A DNA stretch of 64,000 nt from Jacaranda mimosifolia (lineage: Eukaryota; Streptophyta; Magnoliopsida; Lamiales; Bignoniaceae), in NCBI GenBank assembly GCA_018894105.1, contig CM032117.1, positions 2,879,501 through 2,943,500 of the forward strand, in the 5' to 3' direction. Made by a program: the position numbers and the translations under genes. The notes under the pieces were generated by a model. It saw nothing but the letters and a program-made list of their open reading frames with translations. It had not been told where the DNA came from and made no database searches. Positions 21,646 through 34,285 of the stretch are shown here, piece after piece. Each line of letters starts with the position of its first letter. Within the stretch, counting starts at the first letter, position 1.

Positions 21646-24600
21646 ATGGCTTCCATCAATGTAGAAGGTACGCACCCCCAATTAGCCATTGGAGGAAAAA
21701 TCTGTAATGCTTACCAATTTTTTTTTTAAAAAAATCAGATGCATTTGGATGAGATCATAGAATTTCAATGGCTGGAAAATGCATGCAAATAGATGGGAAG
21801 TGTTTCTGTTTTGAGGATTGAATTCCTTGATGCACCAAAATCGAAGAATCGGATTTGGAATTAGAGATGTGTTGATCTATTTATCGTTATTTTGAATTCA
21901 TACAAAAATAGAAGAGAAGTATTATCATTTATCTGTTATGTTTTGAAATTACGATAATGATAATTCTGTTAAACAGGCGAGAGGTATCCTGAAGTGGGCT
22001 TAAACCTCGAGCCACCTTCACCTTCACCGTCGCCTCGGGCACCGGCAATGGTAGTATCCAGTTCCAGCAAATCATTAACCGGGTCAAATTCCGGAAAGGC
22101 GTTGGTGGTTTCAAACTCTGGCAAAGCCTTATTAGTTTCAAATTCTGGCAAAAGAATCGACCCATCAGGAAAAAAGAAGTATGTAAAGCAGGTGACGGGG
22201 CGGCACAACGACACAGAGCTCCATTTAGCTGCTCAGAAGGGTGATGTGGCGGCAGTGAGGCAGATATTGGGGGAAATTGATGAGCAAATGCTTAAGACAT
22301 TGAGTGGGGCTGAGTTTGATGCTGAGGTGGCGGAGATCAGGGAGGTCGTAGTGAATGAAGTCAATGAATTGGGGGAGACTGCACTCTTCACAGCGGCAGA
22401 GAGGGGGTACATTGATGTAGTGAAGGAGTTGTTGCCTTATACAACGAAAGAAGGGATTAGGACGAAGAATAGGTCGGGTTTCGATCCGTTGCACATTGCC
22501 GCCAGTCAGGGCCATCATGGTAATTGGACCTCTTTCCCTGCCCATTTAAATGATTGATCTTTGTTTACGAATTTGACTGTTTCAATTGGAATTGAGAGAT
22601 TGTTTTTCATGGATGATGATTTGTCATATGATGTGAACTTCATAGGATAGGGCTGATCTTTTTGTCAGATGGAATATACCTTATAATTGTTCGATTCTTT
22701 ATGTGTATTTTCCCAATGGGAAGAAAGAAAAGTACATAGCTATAGTTGGTGGCTTGGCATTTTACTACAATTTGATCAAATGGATTGAGAGGCACATCAA
22801 CTTAACCTGGCTCAGTGATGGCTTCGGATGACTTGTGATGGCTGTTAGGAAATTGTTGAATGGAGCATTGCGACCATGGAATATTTTTGCTAGCTGAAGG
22901 CCGAATTTTAGGAGAATTAGCATGGAAAGAGTTGGATATTTAGCCTGTTACTTTAGTTCTTAAGTTGTAAGGTTGCATATTCCTATCTTTGATGCTCAGT
23001 ACCGTAAGACCTTTTTCTTTTATGGTACATAGAAACTGTCTTATCTTTTTGTATCTTGCAGATATTGTCCATTTGCTGTTAGAGCATGATCCTCAACTAA
23101 GCAAAACAGTAGGTCAATCAAATGCAACTCCTCTCACATCTGCAGCAACTAAAGGGCATCTGGCAGTTGTCAAAGAATTGCTTTCAAAGGATCCTAGTTT
23201 GCTAGAGATATCAAGATCCAATGGTAAAAACGCATTACATTTATCTGCCCGCCAAGGCCATGTAGATGTTGTCAAAGCATTGCTTGAGAAGGACCCTCAA
23301 CTAGCTAGAAGGACTGACAAGAAAGGACAGACTGCACTTCACATGGCAGTTAAAGGCGTGAGTTGTGCAGTAGTTAAGTTGCTTCTGCAGGCAGATGCAG
23401 CCATTGTGATGCTCCCAGACAAATTTGGTAACACTGCATTACACATAGCCACCAGGAAAAAGCGTGCTGAGGTATTTTTCACCTTTATTTCTTCTCTCAT
23501 TTTCATGAGTTGATTCTATTCAAGTCCATCTACCACCCTTGTTTCTAAATTTCACATTGAAATGTAACATTTGCCTGAAAAGCAGCTATACAATTTTACA
23601 ATTTTGCGTTCCAGGGCTTCAGTTGATCCTCAACTGAGCAGGGTAGAGAATTTATATCAAGATACACTGCTACACTTGGCTATGATATGAGAAAAGCTAA
23701 TATTAATATCAGTAGTGATGTTAAACATGATAGTCACACCCAGGCCCCAGCAGCTTTTACTGTTAACCTTTATCTTGTCTCTCTCAGTATGCAACCGGTA
23801 TCAGCTATACTATGTTTGGTTCAACATGTAGATCTTTCGGGTCACATAAAAATCAAAGTAGTTCAAAGTTTTGTTTCTACCATTAAGGTCTCTGGCAATG
23901 AAATTTGGTACACTAAGATGCTTGCCTAACCTGCAATTTGGCTTTTCCTAGTGCCAGTTCTTAGTGTCATTGGAACAAGGGAAATTATTCAAATTTGCAC
24001 TTCAGTTACTGAGATCTTTAGGATACTTGCAGATTGTGAATGAGCTCTTACTGCTTCGGGACACAAATGTTAATGCGCTGACAAGAGACCACAAAACAGC
24101 TCTTGACATAGCTGAAGGACTCCCTCTATCTGAAGAAGCGGTGGAAATAAAAGAGTGCTTGACTCATTATGGTGCTCTCAGAGCGAATGAACTGAACCAG
24201 CCTCGTGATGAGCTTCGAAAAACTGTCTCAGAAATTAAGAAAGATGTGCATATTCAGCTCGAACAAGCTCGTAAAACAGACAAAAATGTTGATGGTATAG
24301 CAAAGGAGCTTCGGAAGCTTCACAGAGCAGGAATAAATAATGCTACTAATTCAGTCACTGTGGTAGCCGTCCTCTTTGCTACAGTTGCTTTCGCCGCCAT
24401 ATTCACTGTTCCTGGTGGTGATGATGACAATGGTGTGGCTGTGATGGTAAGCGGCCCTGCTTTCAAGGTCTTCTTCATTGCAAATGCCGTGGCACTTTTT
24501 ACATCCTTGGCTGTTGTTGTTGTCCAAATTACAGTGGTCAGAGGTGAAATAAAATCTGAGAGACGGGTCGTGGAGGTGATCAATAAGTTGATGTGGTTGG

Positions 24601-24857
24601 CCTCTGTTTGCACCACAGTGGCTTTCATTGCTTCATCTTACATAGTTGTGGGGCGGCATTATAAATGGGCTGCAATTCTTGTCACTGTAATAGGGGGAGT
24701 TATAATGGCAGGGGTTCTAACTACCATGACGTATTATGTGTTGAAATCCAGAAGGATACGAAGAGTGAGGAAGAAAGAGAAGTATTCAAGAAGCGGAGCA
24801 AGCTCCTTGCGTTACTCAGATACCGATACAGAAGTAAACCCAATATATGTTATTTGA
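21646..24857 (+). CDS. ITN1: Ankyrin-repeat/PGG-domain membrane protein, ITN1-like
   Basis: Four exons: 21646-21667, 21977-22519, 23062-23471, 24033-24857. GT-AG junctions and consistent phase give 599 residues. Arabidopsis ITN1 is a plasma-membrane ankyrin protein linked to salt-induced ABA and reactive oxygen signalling. Residues about 84-360 form ankyrin repeats (DTELHLAAQKGD, GETALFTAAERGY, NGKNALHLSARQGH, KGQTALHMAVKG, FGNTALHIATRKK). The PGG domain follows with ELRKLHRAGINNATNSVTVV (about 416-435), membrane helix LFATVAFAAIFTVPGG with PGG at 453-455, then three more helices (FFIANAVALFTSLAVVVVQI, LASVCTTVAFIASSYIVVG, VIGGVIMAGVLTTMTYYV). The tail NPIYVI resembles the ITN1 end. The first coding exon is only 22 bases; its ATG is preferred because MASINVEGERYPEVGLNLEP reads through the splice. 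The N-terminal region carries an SNSGKAL repeat. Confidence 0.93.
22081..22151 (+). repeat. In-frame 30-bp tandem repeat coding SNSGKALxV
   Basis: Three successive units encode SNSGKALVV, SNSGKALLV and SNSGKR before the ankyrin repeats. A preceding SSSKSL may be an older unit. The DNA units (TCAAAYTCYGGMAARGC) differ at synonymous sites, so the protein motif appears to be kept while the codons drift. Confidence 0.8.
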
Positions 24858-27800
24858 TACGCTACGCTTGGATTTGATTGGATTTTTCCTGTCAGCTGTT
24901 GCAAACCATCTTGAAGAAAGAGAACAATGTGGAGTAAACAGAGGATCAACCCACAAAATGTGGGCATCCAGATTTCTTGAAACTGACTATTTTGATGGAT
25001 TAAGGATGAATTTGTGATGAGAGAGACATAATTGAGAAATGTTTCTGGAGCTCTTAGGACCATACGAGGATGTTGTGTCAGCAAAGGGACACAGAGGAGA
25101 GCTAAACTTCTGGTCTTTTTGAGTGTCATTCGGTTGATGAGAAGTTGTAACATAGAGATATGTGTACACACAAACATGATAATGAATTTTGCTCCTTGCT
25201 TAGTTACTGAATCATTCTTTCTTCCAAACTCATAAAAATATGATTGCTTCTTTTTTAACGAGGTTATTTGTAATTAAACCAAACCTCCGTGTGATTTACC
25301 TTATATTCGTTATTCATTAGGTCTGATCTTTTATTGTGGTGTTTGTTTCAGCTAGATTACGTATTTGCAGTTTGATGAGCTTTCTTCTCTTCTTCCGTGG
25401 TCTTACATATAAGTGTAAGTGATTTGAACTCGAGGTAATCTTAAACCGTTTTAAGAGGTCGAACTCGAGTAGATTATTATGAGGTTGAACTCAATGAGTC
25501 TAGCTAATCTCTAGTGCTCAAGCTTGACTCATTGACTCAAGCTTACGAGCGTAATTAGACATGCACTTGATTTTAAAATTATTAATATCAAAGGCATTAT
25601 AATATTATTAATATCATTCAAATATTTAATTAAGAATATTAAAAAAAATAAAAAACCTCACAAGCCTTTAGAATAAGAATAACTAAGCTCAAGATGGAGT
25701 AGAGCTCAAATTGAGTCTGCTCGAGTTGGAGTCGACCCCTAATTGAGCCTACTCAATTTTAAGGATGCAATCAAATTGAGTCGAGTTAAGTCAAGTTCGG
25801 GAAAAATTTTCAAACTCGAGCTCAAATTGTATATGGTAGGCTCAAACTTGTTGAGTCTATTTGTTTATTTTTAGCTCGAGTTCAACTCAACTTAACTCAA
25901 TTAAACTTAAATTGTTAAGTGAGGTTTAAATAATTGCGAGCTTGAGGCCAAACTCAAAATAAAATAATAGTAATATAATATAGTTAATTAGGTACCAATA
26001 AAATAAAAAATAATATTAAATTAGATGCCAGCTCTTGAGCTTCAAGACTAGATACAGGTGGCTTAGATCGGTTCAAAATAGAGATCCAGTTCAATTCAGC
26101 TCAACTTGAATTGAATTAGTTTGAACTCGACTTGACTCTTTTACACACTTAGTTGAATCATCTTACATGCCATATGGGCTCTGTTATATTACATCTTAAA
26201 CAACAGAGCTTGACTTGATTCTTTTGCACACCTAATCGAATCATTTTATGCACACCTAATCAAATCATCTTACATGCCATATGGACTCTGTTATATTACA
26301 TCTTAAACAGTATATGGAATATTCAATGATAGAGGCGCCTCTAAATGTCAAAATACCTACTCTTAGATGGCCCTGCTGATTCTTAGTTGTAGCATTATCC
26401 TAACTAGGATAAAAATGGAGCTGTCTGAAACCCCGTGACAGATTCATGAATGCTGTTCCTAAAGCTGGTTGTCTGATGGTATTCTTGAGCCTCAAAGTTA
26501 TCTCTCAAACTTATCAATAACTCATTTTCTGCTTTAAAAATCTGCATTATTGAGCTTCTTTTTTGACCCATTTTTTATCAAACTTGTCTCCATTGATACA
26601 TTCTTGGTTCAGTTCAGGAATCATTAGCAAGTGCACTGTACCACCTATCCTTTTTGAGGAATTAAAGGATATAAACAACTGAGTTTTCCCTTTCAAGCAT
26701 TTGCAAATTCATTGAACAAATAGCTATGATTATTGTTCATAATATGGGCACCTGGACCATCCCCCAAAAATGGATCAACCAAAAGAGAGTCAATCCAAAA
26801 GTGCAAAAACAACACTGGGAAGTAGTAACGGGTGCATGGTCCAACAAGCCACAACCACTGTGCTCTCTGTTGTTTGGAACTATCATCTTTGACCTTATTC
26901 TCCATTTTGGCTCTTCTTTTTTACCTTTTCCCTGCGTTTAGTTTGTGTTCAATAACGTTAGAAATTCTCATGCGTTTTGGATCCGTGAGTCTCTCGTGAT
27001 TATTTCGTCCACGCCCACCAAGTGCTAAGCTAGTTAGGTTAGAATTCTGCATTTGTGGTATCGAGTTTTATGGTGGCCAGGGAAACTTTTCTTCAGCTTT
27101 AACTGAATATGAGAACAGAAGTAATACTGATATTTGATTTAGAGAGACAGAAAGCAGGATGGCCTTAGTTGATAGAAGGGGGTAGTTGTCACATTCCAGT
27201 GTCCATGAGCCCGTTGGACGTGAGAATTGCCTCCAAATCCACCCATGCATCCTCGAATTGGGTTATGATCAACTTGCTCAAAAAGAATATTCAATTTATG
27301 CGCATGAATTTTTTAGTCAAAACTTAGTCCATATCCTGCTATATTACTTCATCTATTACTCGCACCAAATAGTGTGAAGGCGTCAACATTAAGAGCACTT
27401 GGCAGAAAACAGCCCAAAAGCACAGTATCTGCAACAAAATGAAGCAAGCTGGTTCTATGTATCTTCCTTAAACAGGGCAACATCCGCAAGTTTTGGTGGA
27501 CTGCTCCTATGTATTGCCAAAGCATCCACTGTTTTTCTAAAAGCGCTTATAAAATTCTAACATCTTATTTTCAAAACTTACAAGTTTTTAAAGAACTTTT
27601 CAGACATTTTTTAGTATCTTATAAACTCTTAAATATCTTATAAAATCTTTTAAGAAACTTATAAGCTCGTCCTGACACCCTTTAGCCTATCACTTACTAC
27701 TAGTGGCAATAATGTATCTATTTTTCCAATCAATGAATTGACATGACTAAAGGGTCCAATTCTGGAAATTATTGGAACAATGTATATGTTTGTTCCTTTA

Positions 27801-29213
27801 AACTGTCCTGTTCAACGGATGATTAAAAACAACCAAAAATCTTGGATATGTACTTAATAGGTACGTCGAAAAGTAATTTTGTATTGATTCAAATGTGCTC
27901 CAAAATATCGTTATTATTTGTTGATATTTGTTGACAACATGGTCCTTGGAGCCATGTTTGGTCTGTGTAAGCTACTAAGACTGCATGTGCCCGTTAGCTG
28001 ATATGTCTGTAATTTGGATAGCTCAGGAAAATATATCATCAGGCGCCCTTTTATCAAATGAAAAGGTTCTGTCATACTAGTAATGGGAAGATTCCCCTGC
28101 ACAAACTTTTGCTGCTTTTTTTGCTTTGACAAAGAGAAAAAGTGATCACATTTTGCACTTTTGTTGAGGTTTATCCCACATCGTAAAAGTACAAGAAAAG
28201 GGATTACTCTTCTAATGCATGGAGGGCTAATTTTGTTCACGTTATAACTAAGGATAATGTGAACTTGTCAAGAATAATTATACGTTAGATTGTGTGTATA
28301 TTAATCCATTAGCCCGCATATAAAACACCGATTCATAGATATATTTTGCATGCTGACTAAACCTACCAAACCCCATGGATACGTTATCACACTTGACAAG
28401 CCCATATGGCTAAGATCACAAAATGTCTTTTTTGCCCTTAAAAAGTGTTCAGTTCAAATGATTAGAAATAAGTGAATTACCAATTGTAAGGGTAAAAAAA
28501 GTAAAATAAAGAGTTTTTATCGTGTTATAGAGCCAAAACAAACAAATTGTTTACCATAATATAATTACTTAAGTTCAATATAATTATCATAGGAATGTGT
28601 AAGCCGGATTTTACTTTGGCGACCCTTTTGACTGCAGAAAACGCATGAAAAATATCATATGGCATCAAAGTAAGCAGAACTAGAAAGGTTGAGTCCCACT
28701 TGGCTAAAAAGTCGGCCATACTATGCCTGTGGGAAAAAAGTTGCTTATTTTGTAGTTTTCTGATTTCTTTTCATCTCTGAAAAGCTTTGGAGTACTTTTC
28801 TTTCCTTTCAACCTTATTTATTGGTTAGTCTTAAAAGCCAAGATTTCAAATGTAGATAACATTAAGATTAAAAGCTATAAACAAATGCTACCATATCTTT
28901 GAAAGATATAGTCTTTGGAGTGTGATTATTACAAGAAAGCAGCTTATTTGATGAACAAAGCAACTGTCACAACTTCTTTTCTATTGAACAGCTTAAACTT
29001 ATAAGCTGTGTGCTAAAGTCTATACAGTAAAAATTCAAGACATTTGTGTAAATTATGTGCAGTATAATCCAAAACTTTTCAGATGATTGAACAACAACAA
29101 TCTTAGTACAGATTGCAAATCTTATCTGGGCAGATTTAGGTTCTATTCCCTTAGATTATATGGAATAAAATCCATCAAATACCAGAAATTCCGGGCTCCC
29201 TGGATGACTTATT
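24858..29213. other. Gene-free region with local repeats
   Basis: Bases 24858-25230 are the probable 3' untranslated region of the ITN1-like gene. Bases 25420-26110 are rich in CTCGAG/GAGCTCGA-like motifs (AACTCGAG, GAGCTCAAATTG, CTCAAGCTTG), as in common dispersed plant repeats, but no termini were resolved. A duplicated segment at 26131-26308 is listed separately. From 26310 to 29213 base composition is more balanced but no coding region with family similarity was seen. Confidence 0.45.
26131..26308. repeat. Tandem direct repeat (75-100 bp units)
   Basis: CTTGACT(T)...CTTTTRCACAC, then ATCTTACATGCCATATGG, then CTCTGTTATATTACATCTTA, occurs at 26131-26205 and again at 26210-26308. The second copy carries an extra internal repeat of GCACACCTAATCRAATCAT. 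Confidence 0.85.
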
Positions 29214-30212
29214 TTAATTCAACATCTGCTGAGACTTCTTGCAATAGGCAATGGCTGCCTCAATCGATCCCTCGATCTCAGTAGCGCTGCAGCTCCTTCT
29301 TAGCAAGTTCAACTCAAGAAAACCATTTGAATTAAGCGAGAAAGAGGATGAAGAAGAGGAAGAATTCGACGAAGATGAAGACAAGCACTTGGTGGGAGAA
29401 CGTCGTCTAATCGCACTGGAAAACGACTTTCTATGGACATTATCTTCAATCCTCTCTTTATCAATGTTCTTCATCATAGTAGCTACTGTTGGATAAGAAC
29501 CTTTTTCCACAAGTCCCAATGGCTTTAATTTCTTGGAAATCTTTGAGTACTTATTTGAAGATTCATCACATTTTGGGAAATTGGCCTTGGCGCAGGACTC
29601 GTCGGAGCAAGCAGACTTGCTGAAGAGAGATTTCAGATAAGCCCTTGAAGCTTTCAGCTTCTGGCCAAGAATGGAATTCGTGATTAGCTTCAGCTTCTTG
29701 GACCAGGGCTTTTTGGGTGGGTGATTATTTATGAAGCTGCTTAATTCAGTAGACCATTCAAAGAAGTAGTCATCAGGGTTGAGCTCACAGCTCACTCTGC
29801 AAGATTCTGATGGAGAAATGTTGCAAGATTCTAAAGGAGTGTTCAAAGTATTTGTGCAGGGTGCTGTGCAGCAAGAAATGGGGAATGGCATTGTGTAGAA
29901 ATTATCTTCATCAAATGTAAGAATATCGAATGGGGTGGTGGTGGGGGTGTAGGGGTGGAGGAGGAGATTCTCCACCATCCGCCGCCGTGGATGGAGGAGG
30001 AGAGGGAGGAGTTTGCCTTTGTAGAAGAGCTCATCAGCTGGGGAAGTGGTGGTTTCTTTGTCATTGCAAGTTTGAGACATTTGGAACTCAAATTCTCTGC
30101 TTTGTGGGGATGAGTTTGTGGAGGAAAAAATGATGGTTTTGGGTGAAGAACTCAAGTCCATATCTATGAACTCTTCATCTATATAATCATCTAATGGAAG
30201 ATTTGTAGCCAT
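29214..30212 (-). CDS. Membrane-associated kinase regulator (MAKR) family protein
   Basis: Intronless, 332 residues starting MATNLPLDDYIDEEFIDMDL. MAKR proteins are plant relatives of BKI1, soluble proteins held at the plasma membrane by basic patches that modulate receptor-like kinase signalling. Visible family features are the acidic Asp/Tyr-rich start, REFEFQMSQ (about 39-47), a Lys-rich middle (KKPWSKKLKLITNSILGQKL) likely to bind membrane, a Ser run near 285-300, and the C-terminal FLELNLLRRSCSATEIEGSI then AAIAYCKKSQQ, the conserved end. MAKR3/4/5-type is my best guess; the member cannot be fixed without alignment. A second in-frame ATG three codons upstream (30221, MKKMATN) is possible; MATN is preferred because relatives start with MA. 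The 5' flank has a TG-rich tract (30250-30280). Confidence 0.88.
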   Translation of the reverse strand: MATNLPLDDYIDEEFIDMDLSSSPKTIIFSSTNSSPQSREFEFQMSQTCNDKETTTSPADELFYKGKLLPLLLHPRRRMVENLLLHPYTPTTTPFDILTFDEDNFYTMPFPISCCTAPCTNTLNTPLESCNISPSESCRVSCELNPDDYFFEWSTELSSFINNHPPKKPWSKKLKLITNSILGQKLKASRAYLKSLFSKSACSDESCAKANFPKCDESSNKYSKISKKLKPLGLVEKGSYPTVATMMKNIDKERIEDNVHRKSFSSAIRRRSPTKCLSSSSSNSSSSSSSFSLNSNGFLELNLLRRSCSATEIEGSIEAAIAYCKKSQQMLN

Positions 30213-31365
30213 TTTTTTCATGAAGTGAGAAAGCAGACAGCACACTCAGTGTGTGTGTTTGTGTGTGTGAGAGTGTGGTTATGGGAGGTGGGCTAAGTGA
30301 AGGGTGGAGAAGGGGCAGAGCATCCTTTAAAGAAGGGATGGTTCCAAGTCAGAAAGGCATGAAAGAAGTGTAAGGATATGTCAGGTACATATTTCTTTTA
30401 TAAGGAAAATCTTTTCAACCTCTTCCATATCTTAAAATGTAGAACACATAAAACTTCAAGTTAAAAAGATTGATAAACATGCCTAATGGTAATTCATCTG
30501 CCAAGTTCTATTCAATGCAATCTATTTATTGCTTATGTCTCACATTTAGTTCGTAATATAATTGAATTCTAAACTTGAAATACTATATGATTACAGTAGT
30601 TGAATGTTCTTAATAAAAATCTTTCAAAGCTGAAATGAATAGTCATAAAATAATACTGCACTAAAAGCATATGTGATTGAGGTATTTATAGTGGATGGTT
30701 AACGTGAACCCACCATATCAAGTTCCGACAGTTCACTTAAATGATGTTACATGTAGCTTATAAATTACCCAAATTACGGATCAAATTCCAAGTTCAAAAT
30801 GAGTTTGACTCAATCCAAAAAAGAAAGAAAAAGACAAAAACACGAGGGTTTTAGAGCTTTAGAATATTATCTGTGACGAGTAAGTTTGTCATTTAAATTC
30901 AAAGCCACTTCAACACTTAAGCAATAAACAGACATATTATTCTTGTCCAACACTATTTATGTGCAGTTTCAAACAAAAGGTAACACTGTCTGTGTCTCAT
31001 GCTCTTCTTAGAGCACCACCAAAGAATGAAATTTGGTTAGTTTTATGAAAAATAACCCACCAGCAAAGCATTCCCCCAAATGTAAAAAGATTCCATCACC
31101 TGAAGTTCAAATTATATGCTTCTTTTTTTGTGTGTGTAGATCTTAGTGGCTCTGCATAGGTTTTACAGGCTTTGGATTTTTTTCTACCTCACTCCAAAAA
31201 CATCACTTTTATTTATTCTTTTTCTTCAGAAGTAACAATTTGAATAATGCTGGCTAGCCTGGCCTGGCCTTAGCCCTAGTCCTCCTGCAGCATACACAAT
31301 TTTCTCTGCCAAACAAAAAAAAGCTTAAGTTGGAAACCAGCCCATCCCTCAAAATCTAGGCTTTG

Positions 31366-31696
31366 TTTGGTTATATTTTCCCGAAATAATATTATTTTGA
31401 GAAAACATAACAAAATATATCCCTATTTTTTCTTCAAAAAACACATTTCTCAATATATATATATATTATTTTATAATTATTATTATAACATTAAAATATT
31501 CACTTAATTCTTTTTTCACCCAAAAAATTTAATAAAAAAATATTGATTTGACTGCTACAATAAAAAATATCTCCCCCCAAACATAAATAAACATACCAAA
31601 AAACAACTTTCATATTCTCCAATAATTCATTCTCCCAAAATACATATTAAACACATAATAAAATCAAACAAAAAACATAACCAAACATAACCCTAG
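31366..31696. mobile_element. MITE, same family as 4341-4790
   Basis: Left end CTAGGCTTTGTTTGGTTATA and right end, reversed, CTAGGGTTATGTTTGGTTAT make long inverted ends. About 330 bp, non-coding, AT-rich. CTAG is present at both outer edges, either as part of the inverted repeat or as a short target duplication. Confidence 0.75.
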
Positions 31697-32750
31697 TTTT
31701 TTGCACCCCTAACAAGTATTTAATTATGGCAAGATATGAAGTTGGCTTGGTCAAAACACATTTTGGATCATTTCTTCTGTTATATATTTTATCTCATATT
31801 CCAACTTGATGTGTATATGTTAAGTGTATTTGATTCTCAATCAATTATTTTTATAAGTAAATATTTAATACACATATCATGTATCTATAAAATAAAATAG
31901 AAGATGAAATACAAAATGAAATAGATGATTAAATTGGTCAAAACATGGGCATCTTGCCTTTTCTTTTTAAATAAATCAAATTCAATGTTGTTTTTGAGAC
32001 TAGTGAACATAGTTAAAACTAACCCCCTAGGGTTCAACGTTGTTATTGTTGTCCAAACATTGTTTAATGCAAAAGTTGTACATCCCAAGCTCAAGGCATT
32101 TGTTTGCACACTCTTGTAATAATCTCTTTGTGTCCATATTCACTGTGACCATGGCTAACCTTAACCCCACCAAAACCAATTCTTCAATTGTAACACTAAG
32201 TCATTTTAGAATATATGTATATGATAATGAGAGAGATTTTTATTTGAATAAGAAGTAATCATGAAAAGTTCATCTGGTTTCCTCTTCTTTTTTTTTTTTT
32301 TCTTCTTTTCCTATATATAGAACAAGTAAAGGACCTTTGGTGACTATACATCAGATTCATCACATGTCATCTGACAGGCTCAAAAAAGGGGATGCTCTCA
32401 GGCTCTTCTTGATGCGACCCAATTCTGTTTGCTTTTTATGGTTTATTCAACTCTTCAATTTACAGCGATTTGATTTGAATGTATTGCTTGTTCTCGATTT
32501 ATTAGAAATCTGATAGAGGGTAAGAAGTTTTTTTTTTTTTTTTTTTCACCGTCCACCTCCATAATTCAATGTTTTTTTATTTGGGTCCCATCGAAAAAAA
32601 AATTCACATTTTCCTTTTTTTTAACTAAAAATGAGGGGTGCTTTTGTGGTACCAAAGGGGAGCTGGAGAAACAGCCCTTCCAACAGTGTTACACTTCAGA
32701 GGTCAAGAGAGGCTTTTATGCAATCTGTAATTTCAGGTTCTAGTAAGTAA

Positions 32751-33388
32751 GGGTCGTTTACTTTGTAATATGGGATGTGGGATGATATGATGAAATGAAG
32801 GATGAAGAGTGAAATGAGGATAATTTTATATTTTTGATTAGATGTTTACTTTGTAGGATAATATGAATGATAAAATTGAATTATTGTATTGAGAATGTTT
32901 ACATAAATGTGAATTATAAAATTTAGATAAATTGTAAAAGACTAAAATACTCATAGTTAAAATATTTTTCTATTTACCATAAAAAAATTAATTTTTATCA
33001 TATCAATACAACATCCAACTATTTCTTTTTTTTTCTATTTAGCTTAAAGCAATTATTTTTTCTCCATTCCAATACAATATCTTTACACAAATTATATATA
33101 TCGATTTTTCTTTTAATTATTTTAATATAAATATATTTTTAATATTTAAAATTTTGTAATTATTTTTAAATTTTTTGATTGGCCCCGCAACTGAAAATTA
33201 TTTGAAGTTGTAGCACCAATCGAGTGATAAAACCATCACACCTCAAAGGTGGGACGGCTCATCACCCATTTTATCAACATAGTGGCAGGCCGACAGCTTT
33301 ATCAAGGACTCAAATCACTTAAAGTAAACATGAGATGAGGCAGGATGTGGGCCTTCATCCTACCTCATCCCTCAAAGTAAACATGCCC
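32751..33388. mobile_element. Tourist/PIF-Harbinger-like MITE (638 bp)
   Basis: Left end GGGTCGTTTACTTTG, right end reversed GGGCATGTTTACTTTG, flanked by TAA on both sides (32748-32750 and 33389-33391). A 3-bp TAA/TTA target duplication with G-rich termini is the mark of PIF/Harbinger-derived Tourist MITEs. Secondary copies of GTTTACTTTGTAGGATAATA lie inside near 32845. Confidence 0.85.
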
Positions 33389-34285
33389 TAAGTGAACAAA
33401 CGTGAAATTCAAAGTTATGTTTTGGTGATATTGATTTGTCCTATGTTAGAGTAAAGGTTTTTAATGATAATAATATTCTCCTTCTTCACTCTTTTAGTAC
33501 AAAATCCCCCATCATATACATATAAGTAGGATCATACCATAAAATGATTGAGGATTCATATCGCACAATGCATCTAACCATCATCATATGACACCATATG
33601 TGGGAATAACAATTGGTGTGCCTCTTCTCAAACCCCTTGATTGAGAGTTATAGTAATACCTGATTTGTCCTAAATTGATTCAATTGAGGGTTTTAATTTG
33701 TCCCATATTAGATGAATCAAATGTTTTAAAATAACTTACAAATTATTCCCCTTTCTCATCTTTTGAGATGTCTTTTCAAAACAAAACGCCGCCACACTAA
33801 ATGCATGCTAATGTAATAATATCTATATCATATTTAAAAAAGAGCATTGAACAATATTTTGAAATATATAGATCTTCATGAATCGAATCACCATCATGTT
33901 TATAAGAAAATGAGTTAATTTCAGACTTCAGTTTTTCATATACTCTATTTCCAGTTATTGTACAAGTGTCTGAATCTCAGTTTATTAACCTGTTCCAGGT
34001 ATTGTAAACATTTCACGACAAATTTCAAGCTTTACAATTGTGATTGTCCAAAAGAAAATTCTCTCATAAAATAATAACTATAAATATCCTATAAGATCAG
34101 CTCTTTCACACGTCTATCATACAGGGGAAATAGTTATCTAATAAGTTTGAATAGTAAGATTTCTAATGACCCACAGCAGACCATTGCTATCCAATAATTC
34201 ATCTTCGAATCATCATAATCTTCTGAGATCATATAACAATTTGACACATGTTATGGGCCTAAGGTGAGTGGACAGCTTTTGATTA

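Larger units (their letters stand above)
30250..34285. other. Intergenic region with two MITEs
   Basis: Contains the elements at 31366-31696 and 32751-33388. The rest is AT-rich, with T-runs at 32289-32301 and 32530-32546. The 3' flank of the coiled-coil gene lies at about 33900-34285. No coding region is supported. Confidence 0.5.

Noticed and set aside
25420..26110. CTCGAG-rich stretch as a complete transposon
   Set aside because: Motifs are repetitive but no terminal inverted repeats or target duplications could be matched.
27914..28240. 108-codon minus-strand frame
   Set aside because: No family similarity, no promoter or splice context; composition fits non-coding sequence.
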